Below are positions 1-8,323 of a stretch of DNA of 64,000 bases, in pieces; position 1 is the first letter of the stretch; every line of letters begins with the position of its first letter. The position numbers were made by a program, and so were the translations under genes. This stretch comes from Hyphomonadaceae bacterium UBA1849 (GTDB lineage Bacteria > Pseudomonadota > Alphaproteobacteria > Caulobacterales > Hyphomonadaceae). The DNA is taken from assembly GCA_002338565.1 (NCBI GenBank), contig DDIN01000008.1, positions 1,736,403 through 1,800,402 on the forward strand. The letters run 5' to 3'. A model generated the notes under the pieces. It did not search any database, was not told the origin of the DNA, and saw only the letters and a list, made by a program, of their open reading frames with translations.

Positions 1-1148
1 ACGGGATTTTCCGGATCAAACTCATAGCTCACCATCTCGTCGCCGGATGGTGCACGCGTAGACAGGCTACCATTCGGGTGGAGATAGAACTCGCTGTAAT
101 TTGGCGCTGGCGGCCAGTTGCCAAAGCTCATCCAGCGGTTTTGGTCAGAGAGTTCATCCGTGCGCGCAGATGCCATCATATAGGCCTGCACAGGCGCCTC
201 ATCCATAATGCCGTTGTCGATGTCCTTCAGCCAGTAATCGAACCATCGGATTTCCTGATCCACGCCATCAATCGTCAGAACGCCAAGGCCGCCACCATTC
301 GGATAGTCGAGGTCGCCTGAGAGCGGACCGTGCCCGAACGGACCCATGGTGAGGCGTTGATTGCCACGCGCACCGTCGCGGCCTTCATTCTGCAGGTATT
401 GGAAATTACGGACATTGCCTTCGTTGAAGATGTCGTACCAGCCGCCATAATTATACATCGGAATATCGATGAAGCGGCGATTGTCTCCGATCTCGGTGTT
501 GGACCAGTAGGCGCTGTCCGGATAGTTGCGCGCCGTATTGGCAATCACGTCTTCGGAGATGCCCTGACGACGGGACCAGCCGCCGGAGTCCTGCTCTTTG
601 AAAGCGCCGCCAATATAGGAGCCGGTGAGCCGGGTAGACGGCGCGACAATCACATAAGCCGCATCAAGGTGAGGCGGATCATAGGTCGCTGCGAGGTTGG
701 AGGTGATGCCCATGGCAGAGCCGCCGGTAATGCCGACGCGGCCATTGCACCAGTCCTGCTCTGCCATCCATTCAATCGTGTCATAGCCGTCGGGACCATC
801 ATCAATGAAGGCGCGATAAAAGCCTTCAGAGCGCCCCTTGCCGCGCACATCCTGAACAAGGAAGGCAAAGCCTGCATCAGTGTAGCGATCACCTGCGCCC
901 GGCTGGCCATAGCGGGCATCTTTCAGATAAGGCGTGCGCGTGACGATGCATGGCCACGGTCCTTCGCCCTCCGGCAGGTAAAGATTGCCCGCCAGAACAG
1001 TCTCATCGCGCATTGGCGTGAAGACTTCGATTGCGCCCTCAGGTGCGGTGTAGCTTTCGGATTGGGTGGCAGTGGCCTGCGCCATTACGGCGGGCGCAAA
1101 GGCAAAAACGGAAAATGCCGCGAGCGCCGCGGAAAATGATCTCTTCAA
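1..1148 (-). CDS. CocE/NonD-family secreted alpha/beta hydrolase (3' end outside window)
   Basis: I translated this from the minus strand. It opens with TTG at 1148 behind a strong GGGAGGA ribosome binding site. Residues 1 to about 24 form a signal peptide ending in VMAQA. The mature part fits the X-Pro dipeptidyl-peptidase (S15)/CocE hydrolase family: the nucleophile motif GGSAMG places Ser at about residue 144, a later GGWYDIF carries the likely acid residue, and GPFGHG carries the likely His. Family members hydrolyse esters, acylated amines or X-Pro peptides, so the substrate cannot be named. The protein should act in the periplasm or outside the cell. About 382 codons are visible without a stop, and the C-terminal jelly-roll domain is cut by the window edge. 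No ATG lies near the ribosome binding site, which supports the TTG start. Confidence 0.9.
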   Translation of the reverse strand, partial: MKRSFSAALAAFSVFAFAPAVMAQATATQSESYTAPEGAIEVFTPMRDETVLAGNLYLPEGEGPWPCIVTRTPYLKDARYGQPGAGDRYTDAGFAFLVQDVRGKGRSEGFYRAFIDDGPDGYDTIEWMAEQDWCNGRVGITGGSAMGITSNLAATYDPPHLDAAYVIVAPSTRLTGSYIGGAFKEQDSGGWSRRQGISEDVIANTARNYPDSAYWSNTEIGDNRRFIDIPMYNYGGWYDIFNEGNVRNFQYLQNEGRDGARGNQRLTMGPFGHGPLSGDLDYPNGGGLGVLTIDGVDQEIRWFDYWLKDIDNGIMDEAPVQAYMMASARTDELSDQNRWMSFGNWPPAPNYSEFYLHPNGSLSTRAPSGDEMVSYEFDPENP

Positions 1149-1240
1149 AATGTCCTCCCTCGTGGTGAGCGCCTCTGTCGTGCGGCTCATCCATCAGGAA
1201 GAAGATTATACGGTGTTCACTATACCGACAAGCATGGCTT

Positions 1241-1474
1241 TCAGGCCTGACGGTTGAGGGCCATTCGCGCGAGCTTAGCGGCTAGCAAAAGCCTAGGCCA
1301 GGCGTGCCAGAACAGATCGAAGATATCGATGGGCTTAGTAAGCGTACCCGCGGCCAGCATTTTCAGTTTTTCCCAAAGGTGAGGCTCAGGCACGAACGGC
1401 GCGAGCCCCAGCGTGAGGCAGGCAAGGACAACAAACCCAATCGGGATCTGATCAAGAAGCGCAAGAATATTCAT
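1241..1474 (-). CDS. Small conserved membrane protein (77 aa)
   Basis: This short protein has one clear hydrophobic segment at about residues 8 to 27, then the motif PFVPEPHLWEKLKMLAAG and a second amphipathic helix. Proteins with this APFxPEPHLWEKL pattern are common in Proteobacteria and are often labelled RND transporter, although they are far too small to be a pump. The function is unknown. It is transcribed away from the SDR gene at 1599, and the roughly 120 bases between them probably hold both promoters. Confidence 0.75.
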   Translation of the reverse strand: MNILALLDQIPIGFVVLACLTLGLAPFVPEPHLWEKLKMLAAGTLTKPIDIFDLFWHAWPRLLLAAKLARMALNRQA

Positions 1475-1598
1475 ACATTCTAATAATACGAAATACGAGG
1501 AGAAGGGAATAGGCAGTTTGTCTCAGTCCGGCAGTTTTCAGGAACATGCAGACACCGCACCCGTTGGTCTGGGAGAACAGGAAAGAAAGGACAAACTC

Positions 1599-2237
1599 AT
1601 GAATATTCTGATCGCAGGTGCACACGGAACGACCGGCCAGATTTTGACAGAACGCCTCGTGCAGCATGGTCACGCTGTGAAGGGCGCCGTTCGCAAGCCC
1701 GAACAGGTCAGCGCGATCAGAGACATGGGCGCAGAGCCGGTGATGATGGACCTCACACAGCCTGAAACTTTTCCTCAAAATCTGGAAGGCATTGATGTCG
1801 TTGTATTCGCAGCAGGCTCTGGCGGTAAAGCCGTAGAAGCCGTGGACCGTGATGGCGCGATCAGCCTTGTCGATGCTGCCAAAACGACCGGCGTAGACCG
1901 GTTTGTGATGCTGAGCTCCATGCTCGCTGACACACCGGAAGCTGGCCCGGAATATCTGCAGGACTATCTGCGAGCGAAGGGTGAGGCAGACGCTTATCTC
2001 AAAAAGTCAGGGCTGGATTATGCCATCGTGCGTCCGGTAGCCCTCACGAATGAATCTCCGACAGGCAAGGTGAAGGTCGAGGACATCAACCATAATGGCG
2101 GTGAGATTCCGCGTGCTGACGTCGCCCATGTGCTTCAGGCTGCGGTTGAGCGCCCAGAGGCAAAGAACACGCTCTTTGAACTGCAATCCGGCGATAAGCC
2201 AGTTGATCGGATTTTCGAAGAAGAACTGGTGGCGTAA
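1599..2237 (+). CDS. NAD(P)-binding atypical short-chain dehydrogenase (NmrA/SDR5-like)
   Basis: The 212-residue product starts with a beta strand followed by the dinucleotide-binding loop GAHGTTG (residues 7-13). Next come the DVVVFAAGS strand and the YLRAKGEAD helix, typical of atypical SDRs that lack the full catalytic tetrad. Family members bind NAD(P) and act as reductases, epimerases or redox sensors, so no substrate can be assigned. I chose the ATG at 1599 because it begins directly with the Rossmann strand; an in-frame upstream start at 1518 would add 27 residues without any similarity. The gene stands alone and ends at a good terminator at 2246-2272. Confidence 0.85.
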   Translation: MNILIAGAHGTTGQILTERLVQHGHAVKGAVRKPEQVSAIRDMGAEPVMMDLTQPETFPQNLEGIDVVVFAAGSGGKAVEAVDRDGAISLVDAAKTTGVDRFVMLSSMLADTPEAGPEYLQDYLRAKGEADAYLKKSGLDYAIVRPVALTNESPTGKVKVEDINHNGGEIPRADVAHVLQAAVERPEAKNTLFELQSGDKPVDRIFEEELVA

Positions 2238-2245
2238 CAGATTGA

Positions 2246-2272
2246 AGCCCGGCGATTGAGCCGGGCTTTTTC
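2246..2272 (+). terminator. Rho-independent terminator after SDR gene
   Basis: The arms AGCCCGGC (2246-2253) and GCCGGGCT (2260-2267) form an 8-bp stem around a 6-base loop, followed by TTTTTCTTT. It lies 9 bases after the SDR stop codon and also separates this gene from the convergent phosphatase gene. Confidence 0.85.
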
Positions 2273-2278
2273 TTTGGT

Positions 2279-2941
2279 TCAGGCTGCGCCTTGTTCGCCA
2301 AGAGGCAGGCCGGCATGCGGGCCAATACCGCCTACGAAATGATCTATGATCGTTTCGCCGTTCGACTGACGCACACGGATGACGGTGTCATTGGTCTGCT
2401 TCACGGCCAGAACATCGGCTTGAGACAGGCCTGCAAGCCGGCTGACCATGACGCGGATGATGAAGCCATGCGCAAGCACAGCTACGGTCTCGGCGGTCAC
2501 CTTTGAGGCGTCCTCAAAGAAGCTGTCCGCGCGGACTTCAAGGTCTACGAAGTTCTCACCGTTTGGCGGGCGGTAATTATACCGGTCCTCGACCCATTTA
2601 GCCCATTCATCAGGGCGCTCTTTGGCGATGTCCGCATAGAGCATTCCGGACCAGTCGCCCGAACTCCATTCTTTCAGCCTGTCATCGAAGTTCGGGTTAG
2701 CCGCAAGTGCCACATGCTTTGAGATGATCTTCGCGGTCTGGCGCACGCGCACCTGTGGGGACGCCCAGATATGCTCGATAGGCAGCGTGGCGAGCCAGCT
2801 ACCGTTTACGTCTGCATGGCCTTTGCCATTCTCATTGAGATTGGACTCCCACTGGCCCTGCATACGCTTTTCAGCGTTCCAGTCTGTCTCGCCATGGCGA
2901 ACGAAATACCAGGTGCGATTTTGCGTGTTCTGATCTGTCAT
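2279..2941 (-). CDS. Histidine phosphatase family protein (phosphoglycerate mutase-like)
   Basis: The 220-residue product carries the RHGETDWN motif near the N terminus (residues 13-20), whose His is the phosphate acceptor. It also has the second conserved His in VAVLAHGFIIRV, so it is a branch-1 histidine phosphatase. Such enzymes dephosphorylate sugar phosphates, nucleotide-loop intermediates or small metabolites; the substrate is not visible. The ATG at 2941 is preferred. A longer start at 3052 would overlap the upstream gene and add 37 residues of unrelated sequence. It follows the TonB-C-like gene by 28 bases and is probably co-transcribed with it. Confidence 0.85.
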   Translation of the reverse strand: MTDQNTQNRTWYFVRHGETDWNAEKRMQGQWESNLNENGKGHADVNGSWLATLPIEHIWASPQVRVRQTAKIISKHVALAANPNFDDRLKEWSSGDWSGMLYADIAKERPDEWAKWVEDRYNYRPPNGENFVDLEVRADSFFEDASKVTAETVAVLAHGFIIRVMVSRLAGLSQADVLAVKQTNDTVIRVRQSNGETIIDHFVGGIGPHAGLPLGEQGAA

Positions 2942-2969
2942 ACGACCGTCTCTACGACGGATTCTGTTA

Positions 2970-3527
2970 TCAGAATACCCAATCCTGAATGACAGAAGAG
3001 AAAGACAGATCAAAAGAGAGGTCTTCGGCTGGCGTAAAGCGCTCTCCCACATGAGGCGGTGCCCACATCACCTGCCGCATGCCTTCGTGAATAGGCGATT
3101 TGAAAAGCGGATTGGTGCAATCGACATTCACATTCTGGGCGGGGCTTGCCTGAGGAAGGTCGAATGTGACGGTACATTCTGAGCCGAAACCATCATTTGC
3201 AGCTGCTCTCGGGTAGCGAACATCCAGAGGGCTGCGGCTCCAGTTTTCCCATTGAATCATGATCGAGCTCTCTTCGCTTTGAGAGGCGCGAACATAGGCT
3301 TGTTCGAAAATCTGGCGGTCCGCGCACGCATCAGCTGACTGGGCGTAGGCCACCAAAGCAAGGTATCCCGCGAACTGGACATAGCCGTCATCAAGCAGGG
3401 TGTTCAGTTGCACCTGCGATTCCAAAGCTCCATCCGACGGCGTTGCAGTGCAGTCCTGCGCCAGAGCTGGTGCCGCAAATAGAGTTGCAGCCGCAAGACT
3501 GGCGAACAGACCAGACTTCATGCTCAT
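2970..3527 (-). CDS. Secreted protein with TonB C-terminal-like domain
   Basis: A signal peptide (residues 1-24, cleaved after APALAQ) is followed by an alpha-helical region. A segment at about residues 107-160 (YPRAAANDGFGSECTVTFDL through MRQVMWAPP) then has the layout of the TonB C-terminal domain: a YPR start, a central beta hairpin and a terminal helix. Unlike true TonB it has no N-terminal transmembrane anchor or proline-rich spacer, so it cannot work as a normal energy transducer. The paired cysteines C-x15-20-C probably form a disulfide in the periplasm. A GAGGGGAAG ribosome binding site precedes the ATG at 3527. The function is unknown. Confidence 0.75.
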   Translation of the reverse strand: MSMKSGLFASLAAATLFAAPALAQDCTATPSDGALESQVQLNTLLDDGYVQFAGYLALVAYAQSADACADRQIFEQAYVRASQSEESSIMIQWENWSRSPLDVRYPRAAANDGFGSECTVTFDLPQASPAQNVNVDCTNPLFKSPIHEGMRQVMWAPPHVGERFTPAEDLSFDLSFSSVIQDWVF

Positions 3528-3576
3528 GAACTTCCCCTCTTCTCAGAGCGGACCGTGCACAATCACGGGTTTAAGC

Positions 3577-4134
3577 TCAAGGCCTTTTCTCAGGATGTTT
3601 CGCAAAATAACGTTCTGCATAATGAAGCGCCGCAGCGTGGTGGCACTGGTTCGGCGTAATGCCCTCAAAGTTCAGATAATCCTCGTATTTCATGGTGAGG
3701 ACTTCGATTTCTTCGGTCGCATCAAGGTTCTGCTCCGCGACCTTTTTCGCGCCGAATGCGAGGAAGAAGTGCACCTGATTATTCTGGGTTGCCCAGTTGG
3801 AATAGGCCTGTCCGGTTTTCACCCATTCAGCCGCTTCATAGCCGGTTTCCTCCAGCAGCTCGCGCTGCGCGACTGAGAGGTAATCCGTCTCGCCTTCTTC
3901 GGCGCTGCCAGCAGGCAGGCCCAGCGTGATGGACTGGCAGCCATGGCGGTATTCGCGGATAACGATCAGCTCTCCATCTTCGGTGAAGGCCAGAATGGCA
4001 GCCCATTCCTTGTATTCAATAATGTGGAAATCCGGAATGACTGCGCCATTCGCCAGCTCAACCGTATCGGTACGAACGCCGAGCCATTTGTCTTTATAGG
4101 TCTGGCGCGATGATAGAATTTTCCAGGGCTTCAT
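3577..4134 (-). CDS. Nudix hydrolase, probably ADP-ribose/ADP-sugar type
   Basis: The 185-residue product contains the Nudix helix sequence AGSAEEGE...RELLEETGY at about residues 80-105. This is the metal-binding motif that hydrolyses nucleoside diphosphates linked to another group X. The GLPAG lead-in and downstream hydrophobic strands resemble ADP-ribose pyrophosphatases. One oddity: eight residues separate the first Glu from the RE pair, where the consensus GX5EX7REUXEEXGU has seven, so the loop is one residue longer. I chose the ATG at 4134, which has AAAGGA 8 bases upstream; the ATG at 4164 would add 10 residues without a good ribosome binding site. Confidence 0.85.
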   Translation of the reverse strand: MKPWKILSSRQTYKDKWLGVRTDTVELANGAVIPDFHIIEYKEWAAILAFTEDGELIVIREYRHGCQSITLGLPAGSAEEGETDYLSVAQRELLEETGYEAAEWVKTGQAYSNWATQNNQVHFFLAFGAKKVAEQNLDATEEIEVLTMKYEDYLNFEGITPNQCHHAAALHYAERYFAKHPEKRP

Positions 4135-4243
4135 GTCCGGTCCTTTGATCCACCAGACTGTCATTCCTCACACTGCGGTGCGGTGCAAGGTGTGCGCCCT
4201 GAAAAATCCCGAAATGGCGTCTCTATGCAACGCGAAGATGCGC

Positions 4244-4274
4244 AAAAAACCGCCCGGATATTCAGTCCGGACGG
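4244..4274 (-). terminator. Rho-independent terminator after TraB/GumN gene
   Basis: On the minus strand, CCGTCCGGA and TCCGGGCGG form a 9-base stem (one mismatch) around a short loop, followed by TTTTTT. It lies 25 bases beyond the stop of the TraB/GumN gene. Confidence 0.8.
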
Positions 4275-4298
4275 TTCGCGCTAAATTACGCGGCGGGA

Positions 4299-5246
4299 CT
4301 AGTAGCGAGAGGCTGAAATTCCGCGATCGTCCAGCATTTCGAACAGGCTGTCCGGCCCGACAAGGTGTCCACCACCGACGGCGATGAGGTGAACGCCCTC
4401 GCCAGCCAGCATGTCTTCGATTTGCTCTGCCCAGTCGGCATTGCGGCCAGCGACCATACGGTTATATGGCAGAGGCGAGAGCGCAGAGTCTTCGTCTTCG
4501 GCCCATGCGGTGAAGAGCGCTTCCATGCCTTCAACGTCGCCATTAGCCCAGCCTTCAAAGGCGGACGTAGCCATAGTCACCATCTCTGCGGTTTCTTCTT
4601 CAGAGACGCGCAGAAGATCGCGAAGTGCTTGTTCCTGATCTTCATCCGGAATGCCTGCGAAGAACTGGATTTGCTGTTCCAGAGTCTCAAACCCGTGAAC
4701 GCTGTCGCCTTGCTCGATGGCCATACGAACGAGTTGAACATCAATGCCCTGTTCCGGGTCGTATCCCGCCTCGGAAAGCGGCGCCATACCAACAGCCTGC
4801 AGTACGACCCATGGCTTCATGTATTCCATACCTGCACGTGCCTGTGCCGGCATATCTGCCCGTTCCATAGCGGCGTTGAGGAGTTCAAGTTCTTCGGCGG
4901 TAAGGCGGGAGGAGAGGGGCGCATCGACCGATAGCGCATATTGCATCATCAGTGGCGCGGCTTCCGCCTGCATGTCGGCCATCGAGCCCGTCATCGGAAT
5001 TTCGAGCCAGATTTCGGTGGCTTCATCCAGCGCGGCGTCCAGCTTTTCGCCGTGCCATTCGGTGCCTTCCGGAAGCATATGAACCGTGCCGGTCACGTAG
5101 ATGGTGGAGTCGGCATCCTCGATCACCCAGATCGGTACTTCGGCTTGCGCCGGTGCAGCGAGGAATGCGGCGGCAGCCAGTTCGATAGAGGCAACGGCCA
5201 GTGCGGCGCCGAGCTTGGGGAGATCTGGTTTCAAACACGAAAGCAT
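4299..5246 (-). CDS. TraB/GumN family protein
   Basis: An N-terminal hydrophobic segment ends in a signal-peptidase site (APAQAEV), so the protein is exported. The mature part starts with YVTGTVHMLP and ends with LIAVGGGHLVGPDSLFEML. These two GxxH motifs define the TraB/GumN (TIKI-like) family, which is related to metal-dependent peptidases. Its bacterial role is not established. The 315-residue length is normal for the family. It forms a single-gene unit, with a terminator downstream and about 150 non-coding bases upstream. Confidence 0.85.
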   Translation of the reverse strand: MLSCLKPDLPKLGAALAVASIELAAAAFLAAPAQAEVPIWVIEDADSTIYVTGTVHMLPEGTEWHGEKLDAALDEATEIWLEIPMTGSMADMQAEAAPLMMQYALSVDAPLSSRLTAEELELLNAAMERADMPAQARAGMEYMKPWVVLQAVGMAPLSEAGYDPEQGIDVQLVRMAIEQGDSVHGFETLEQQIQFFAGIPDEDQEQALRDLLRVSEEETAEMVTMATSAFEGWANGDVEGMEALFTAWAEDEDSALSPLPYNRMVAGRNADWAEQIEDMLAGEGVHLIAVGGGHLVGPDSLFEMLDDRGISASRY

Positions 5247-5345
5247 GACATGTGTCCTTTTCTTTGAGTAAAGGTTGCTTGTCAGAAATTTGATTTAAGG
5301 TCAAGCGTGCTTGTCAAAAAATAATGTGAGCTTGTCATTGCGGCC

Positions 5346-5379
5346 AAAGAAAAAGCCCTCTCCGGTGGAAGAGGGCTTT
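5346..5379 (-). terminator. Rho-independent terminator after dipeptidyl peptidase gene
   Basis: The arms AAAGCCCTCT and AGAGGGCTTT pair perfectly around an 8-base loop. On the minus strand the stem is followed by TTTTTCTTT, placing it as the terminator of the S9 peptidase gene that ends at 5403. Confidence 0.85.
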
Positions 5380-5402
5380 GTTTCACTTGCTGTTCTGAAA
5401 AC

Positions 5403-7820
5403 TTATTCAGCCGCTTCCGGCATGAGATGGCGGTTCAGGAACTGCATACGCGTACGCATCAGATGCGTGCCGAGCGCCTCACCGCGAATGCCGTGTCGTT
5501 GGCCCGGATAGGTCATCAGGTCGAACACCAGACCGCGCTGCTGCATTTCCGCCATCAGGCGGGTCGTGTTGTCGAAAGTGACGTTATCGTCCGCCATGCC
5601 GTGCATAAGGAGAAGCGGCGTCAGTTCACCTTCCCAATTGTCGAGATGGTAGAACACAGAGGATTGGTCATAGCCGTCTGCATTGTTCTGCGGCGTGCGC
5701 ATGTAGCGCTCTGTGTAGAACGTGTCATAGAGCGTCCAGTCTGTAACCGGCGCGCCAGATGCGGCGGCTGCGAATGTGCCAGGCTCGGCCTGCAGCATGG
5801 TCATCAGGGTCATATAGCCACCATAGCTCCAGCCCTGAATGGCAATGCGGTCAGGGTCTACAAACGGCTGTTCTTTCAACCATTCGACTCCCACCAGTTG
5901 GTCGCGCACTTCAGGTACGCCTGTCAGCTGGAAGATCACGTCTTCAAATCGCTTGCCGCGATAGTATGAGCCACGATTGTCCAGGCGGAACACAACATAG
6001 CCCTGTTGCGCGTAGAACTGATCGCTCATGCGCTCCCAGTTGCGGTTTACGGTCTGAACGTGTGGGCCGCCATAAACTTCGACGAGAACCGGATATTGCT
6101 GGCTCGGATCGAAATCAGGTGGCGTCTGGATCGAGTAGTGAAGCGTCTGGCCATCGTCGGCTTCCAGTGTGCCGTATTCTGGTACGGTATGGTTTGCCAG
6201 ATACGGATAGTATGGATGGTCCTCGTCGAGGCGGTTTTCTTCAATCCATGTGATCAGCGTGCCGTCAGCATAGTAGAGGCCCGTCTGCGGTGGCTGGGTT
6301 GGTGAGGAAGACGTGCCAACAAAGCTCTGCCCATCCGGTGCCATTGTGATGGACCAGCTTTTGCCCGCTTCGGTGATACGCTCGTAATGGGCGCACTCAA
6401 CGCGCGTGCGCGGCGTTTCCGGTGAACGGTCAATGCAGGGTGAGCCTGGTATCCATTCTGCGCCCATTTCTGCGACCTCTTCATCAGAAGGCGGAAGCTG
6501 CACACGGTAGAGATGCGTTTCCAGCGGCGTGTCGAAATTGGCCGTGAAATAGAGGCGACCACTATTGCGATTCAGCGCTGAGAAGCCGCGCACAACGCCG
6601 TCTTCCGTCTGAAGCATTGGTGCGGCACCGTCCCGCGTGACGATCACCGGCATGCGATAGCCTGTTGCTTCTGTCGTCGTCAGGATTTCCAGATCGCCCT
6701 GACGGTGAATATTGCCCGGTGTAGAGCTCAGCGTGATGAAGTCGTTGGAAAGGTTCACCCAGTTTGGTTGGGTCTCTTCATAGAATGCTTCTTGTGAGAA
6801 CAGGGTTGATGGCCAGTGCTGTGTCCAGCGAATAACTGTCTGGTCCCGGTTCACAGACTGAACGACCAGAGCTTCGCCAGCCCAGTTTACCCGTGCCAGA
6901 TACTGGTCTGTCGCTGGGCCCCAGTCATCTTTGCGCCAGTTGGCATCATGAGTCTGGTTGGTCTCCAGGCTGAAGACTTTCAGGTCGACAATGGCGTTCG
7001 GGCGGCCCGCACGTGGATAGCGCTGGTTGATTACCGTCACTTCGTCAGCGGCAATGTCAAAGCGCGGAATGATGTCTACCGTGCTTTCATCGACGCGGGT
7101 GAAGGCAATGTGTTTCTCGTCCGGGCTCCACCAGTAACCGGTATAGCGGCTCATCTCTTCCTGAGCGACGAATTCAGCAACGCCGTAGGAGATCGCGTTG
7201 TCAGGGTCCGCATCAGGCGTGATCTGCTTTTCTTCGCCGGTCGCCAGATCAATGACGACTAGGGCGCCGTCACGGATAAAGCTGACGAAATTGCCTTGCG
7301 GGGAGACTTTGGCGTCATACTCGAAGGCATCAGTATCGGTGAGCTGGCGTGCTTCAACGTCATCGCCATTGAGCGTGATCAGGTGAAGGTCGCCGCCAAT
7401 CGGCACGAGGATCGTATTCGCAGTGCCCCAGTCATACGACACGATACCACGCTGGCCCGCGATACGGCGGCGCTCGCGTAGCGCGATTTCTTCTTCAGAA
7501 AGTTGAACTTCTTCCGGTTCGAGGATCTGAGAATCCACCAGAAGGCTCTGTTCGCCGGTTTCGACATCGAACTGCCAGAGGTCATAGCGTGACGCATCGG
7601 TTTCGCGGGCTTTCAGGAAGGTCACGCGGGAGCCGTCCGGAGAAAACTGGACACCGCGCGGGCTTGGTCCGGAAAGGGAAGGCGACGCGTAGAGACGCTC
7701 GATCGTCAGACGAGGTGATTCGGTCATTTGGTCCGTAGAGCTGGTTTGAGAGAGGGCCGGGCTGCTCAGAGAGGCAGCAATCCCCAGAAAAAAGGCGGGC
7801 AGAAGAGAAAGTTTGTTCAT
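5403..7820 (-). CDS. S9 family peptidase, dipeptidyl peptidase IV type, secreted
   Basis: The 805-residue product has a signal peptide (residues 1-24, SPALSQ). A long beta-propeller region (about 60-530) has the DPP IV N-terminal pattern, including QEEMSRYTGYWWSPD, which carries the Glu pair that binds the free amino end of substrates. The C-terminal alpha/beta-hydrolase domain carries the triad: GWSYGGY with Ser at about 665, HGMADDNV with Asp at about 744, and GQRHGI with His at about 776. Such enzymes remove X-Pro or X-Ala dipeptides from peptides in the periplasm. The length is usual for the family. Transcription is divergent from the Sel1 gene at 7874, with about 50 bases for both promoters. 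Confidence 0.95.
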   Translation of the reverse strand: MNKLSLLPAFFLGIAASLSSPALSQTSSTDQMTESPRLTIERLYASPSLSGPSPRGVQFSPDGSRVTFLKARETDASRYDLWQFDVETGEQSLLVDSQILEPEEVQLSEEEIALRERRRIAGQRGIVSYDWGTANTILVPIGGDLHLITLNGDDVEARQLTDTDAFEYDAKVSPQGNFVSFIRDGALVVIDLATGEEKQITPDADPDNAISYGVAEFVAQEEMSRYTGYWWSPDEKHIAFTRVDESTVDIIPRFDIAADEVTVINQRYPRAGRPNAIVDLKVFSLETNQTHDANWRKDDWGPATDQYLARVNWAGEALVVQSVNRDQTVIRWTQHWPSTLFSQEAFYEETQPNWVNLSNDFITLSSTPGNIHRQGDLEILTTTEATGYRMPVIVTRDGAAPMLQTEDGVVRGFSALNRNSGRLYFTANFDTPLETHLYRVQLPPSDEEVAEMGAEWIPGSPCIDRSPETPRTRVECAHYERITEAGKSWSITMAPDGQSFVGTSSSPTQPPQTGLYYADGTLITWIEENRLDEDHPYYPYLANHTVPEYGTLEADDGQTLHYSIQTPPDFDPSQQYPVLVEVYGGPHVQTVNRNWERMSDQFYAQQGYVVFRLDNRGSYYRGKRFEDVIFQLTGVPEVRDQLVGVEWLKEQPFVDPDRIAIQGWSYGGYMTLMTMLQAEPGTFAAAASGAPVTDWTLYDTFYTERYMRTPQNNADGYDQSSVFYHLDNWEGELTPLLLMHGMADDNVTFDNTTRLMAEMQQRGLVFDLMTYPGQRHGIRGEALGTHLMRTRMQFLNRHLMPEAAE

Positions 7821-7873
7821 GGAACCCGTTTTAGCGTTGTTTTCGACTGTGTCATCGTCACACTATAGAAATT

Positions 7874-8323
7874 ATGAGCGACGCAAATGCCCTTTATGAG
7901 ACCGCGCGCCGGATCGCTTCAGTGGCGGAAAGCCATGAAGAAGCCTGCACGGCGTCGGGGCTCATGCATCAGGCCGCTGAACTGGGACACGGTCCAGCCG
8001 CAGGTGCCTACGCGAATATGTTGATGAGCGGCTTCGGTTGCGGTCAGGATATTGAAAAAGCCATCCACTACTGGACACGCGCTGCCCTTGATGGGGCGGA
8101 TGCAGACAGTGCCTTCCGGCTCGGTCTCATCTGTCGCGATGGTCAGATCGCGCATGAAGACATGCCGCTGGCTTTGGCCTGGTTCCTCATCGCGCGTGAT
8201 CTCGGTTGCGATGTCGTGCTGCCGGATATTGATGAAGTGCAGTACCAGATGAACGAAGGTGAGGCCGCAGATGCCTATCTTCGTTATGACGAGCTGCGTG
8301 CGAGCTGCGAAGCTCTTCGTTAG
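7874..8323 (+). CDS. Sel1-like repeat protein
   Basis: The 149-residue product contains about three Sel1/TPR-like helical pairs, seen in the patterns AAELGHGPAAGAYANMLMSGFGCGQDIEKAIHYWTRAA-type helix, DSAFRLGLICRDG and ALAWFLIARDLG. Sel1 repeats form a superhelical protein-binding scaffold. No signal peptide is visible, so the protein is probably cytoplasmic. Its stop codon overlaps the stop of the convergent membrane-protein gene at 8320 by four bases. Confidence 0.75.
   Translation: MSDANALYETARRIASVAESHEEACTASGLMHQAAELGHGPAAGAYANMLMSGFGCGQDIEKAIHYWTRAALDGADADSAFRLGLICRDGQIAHEDMPLALAWFLIARDLGCDVVLPDIDEVQYQMNEGEAADAYLRYDELRASCEALR

Noticed and set aside
330..1139. 269-codon plus-strand frame at the left edge
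   Set aside because: It is the antisense of the CocE-like hydrolase, whose signal peptide, Ser motif and His motif all read on the minus strand.
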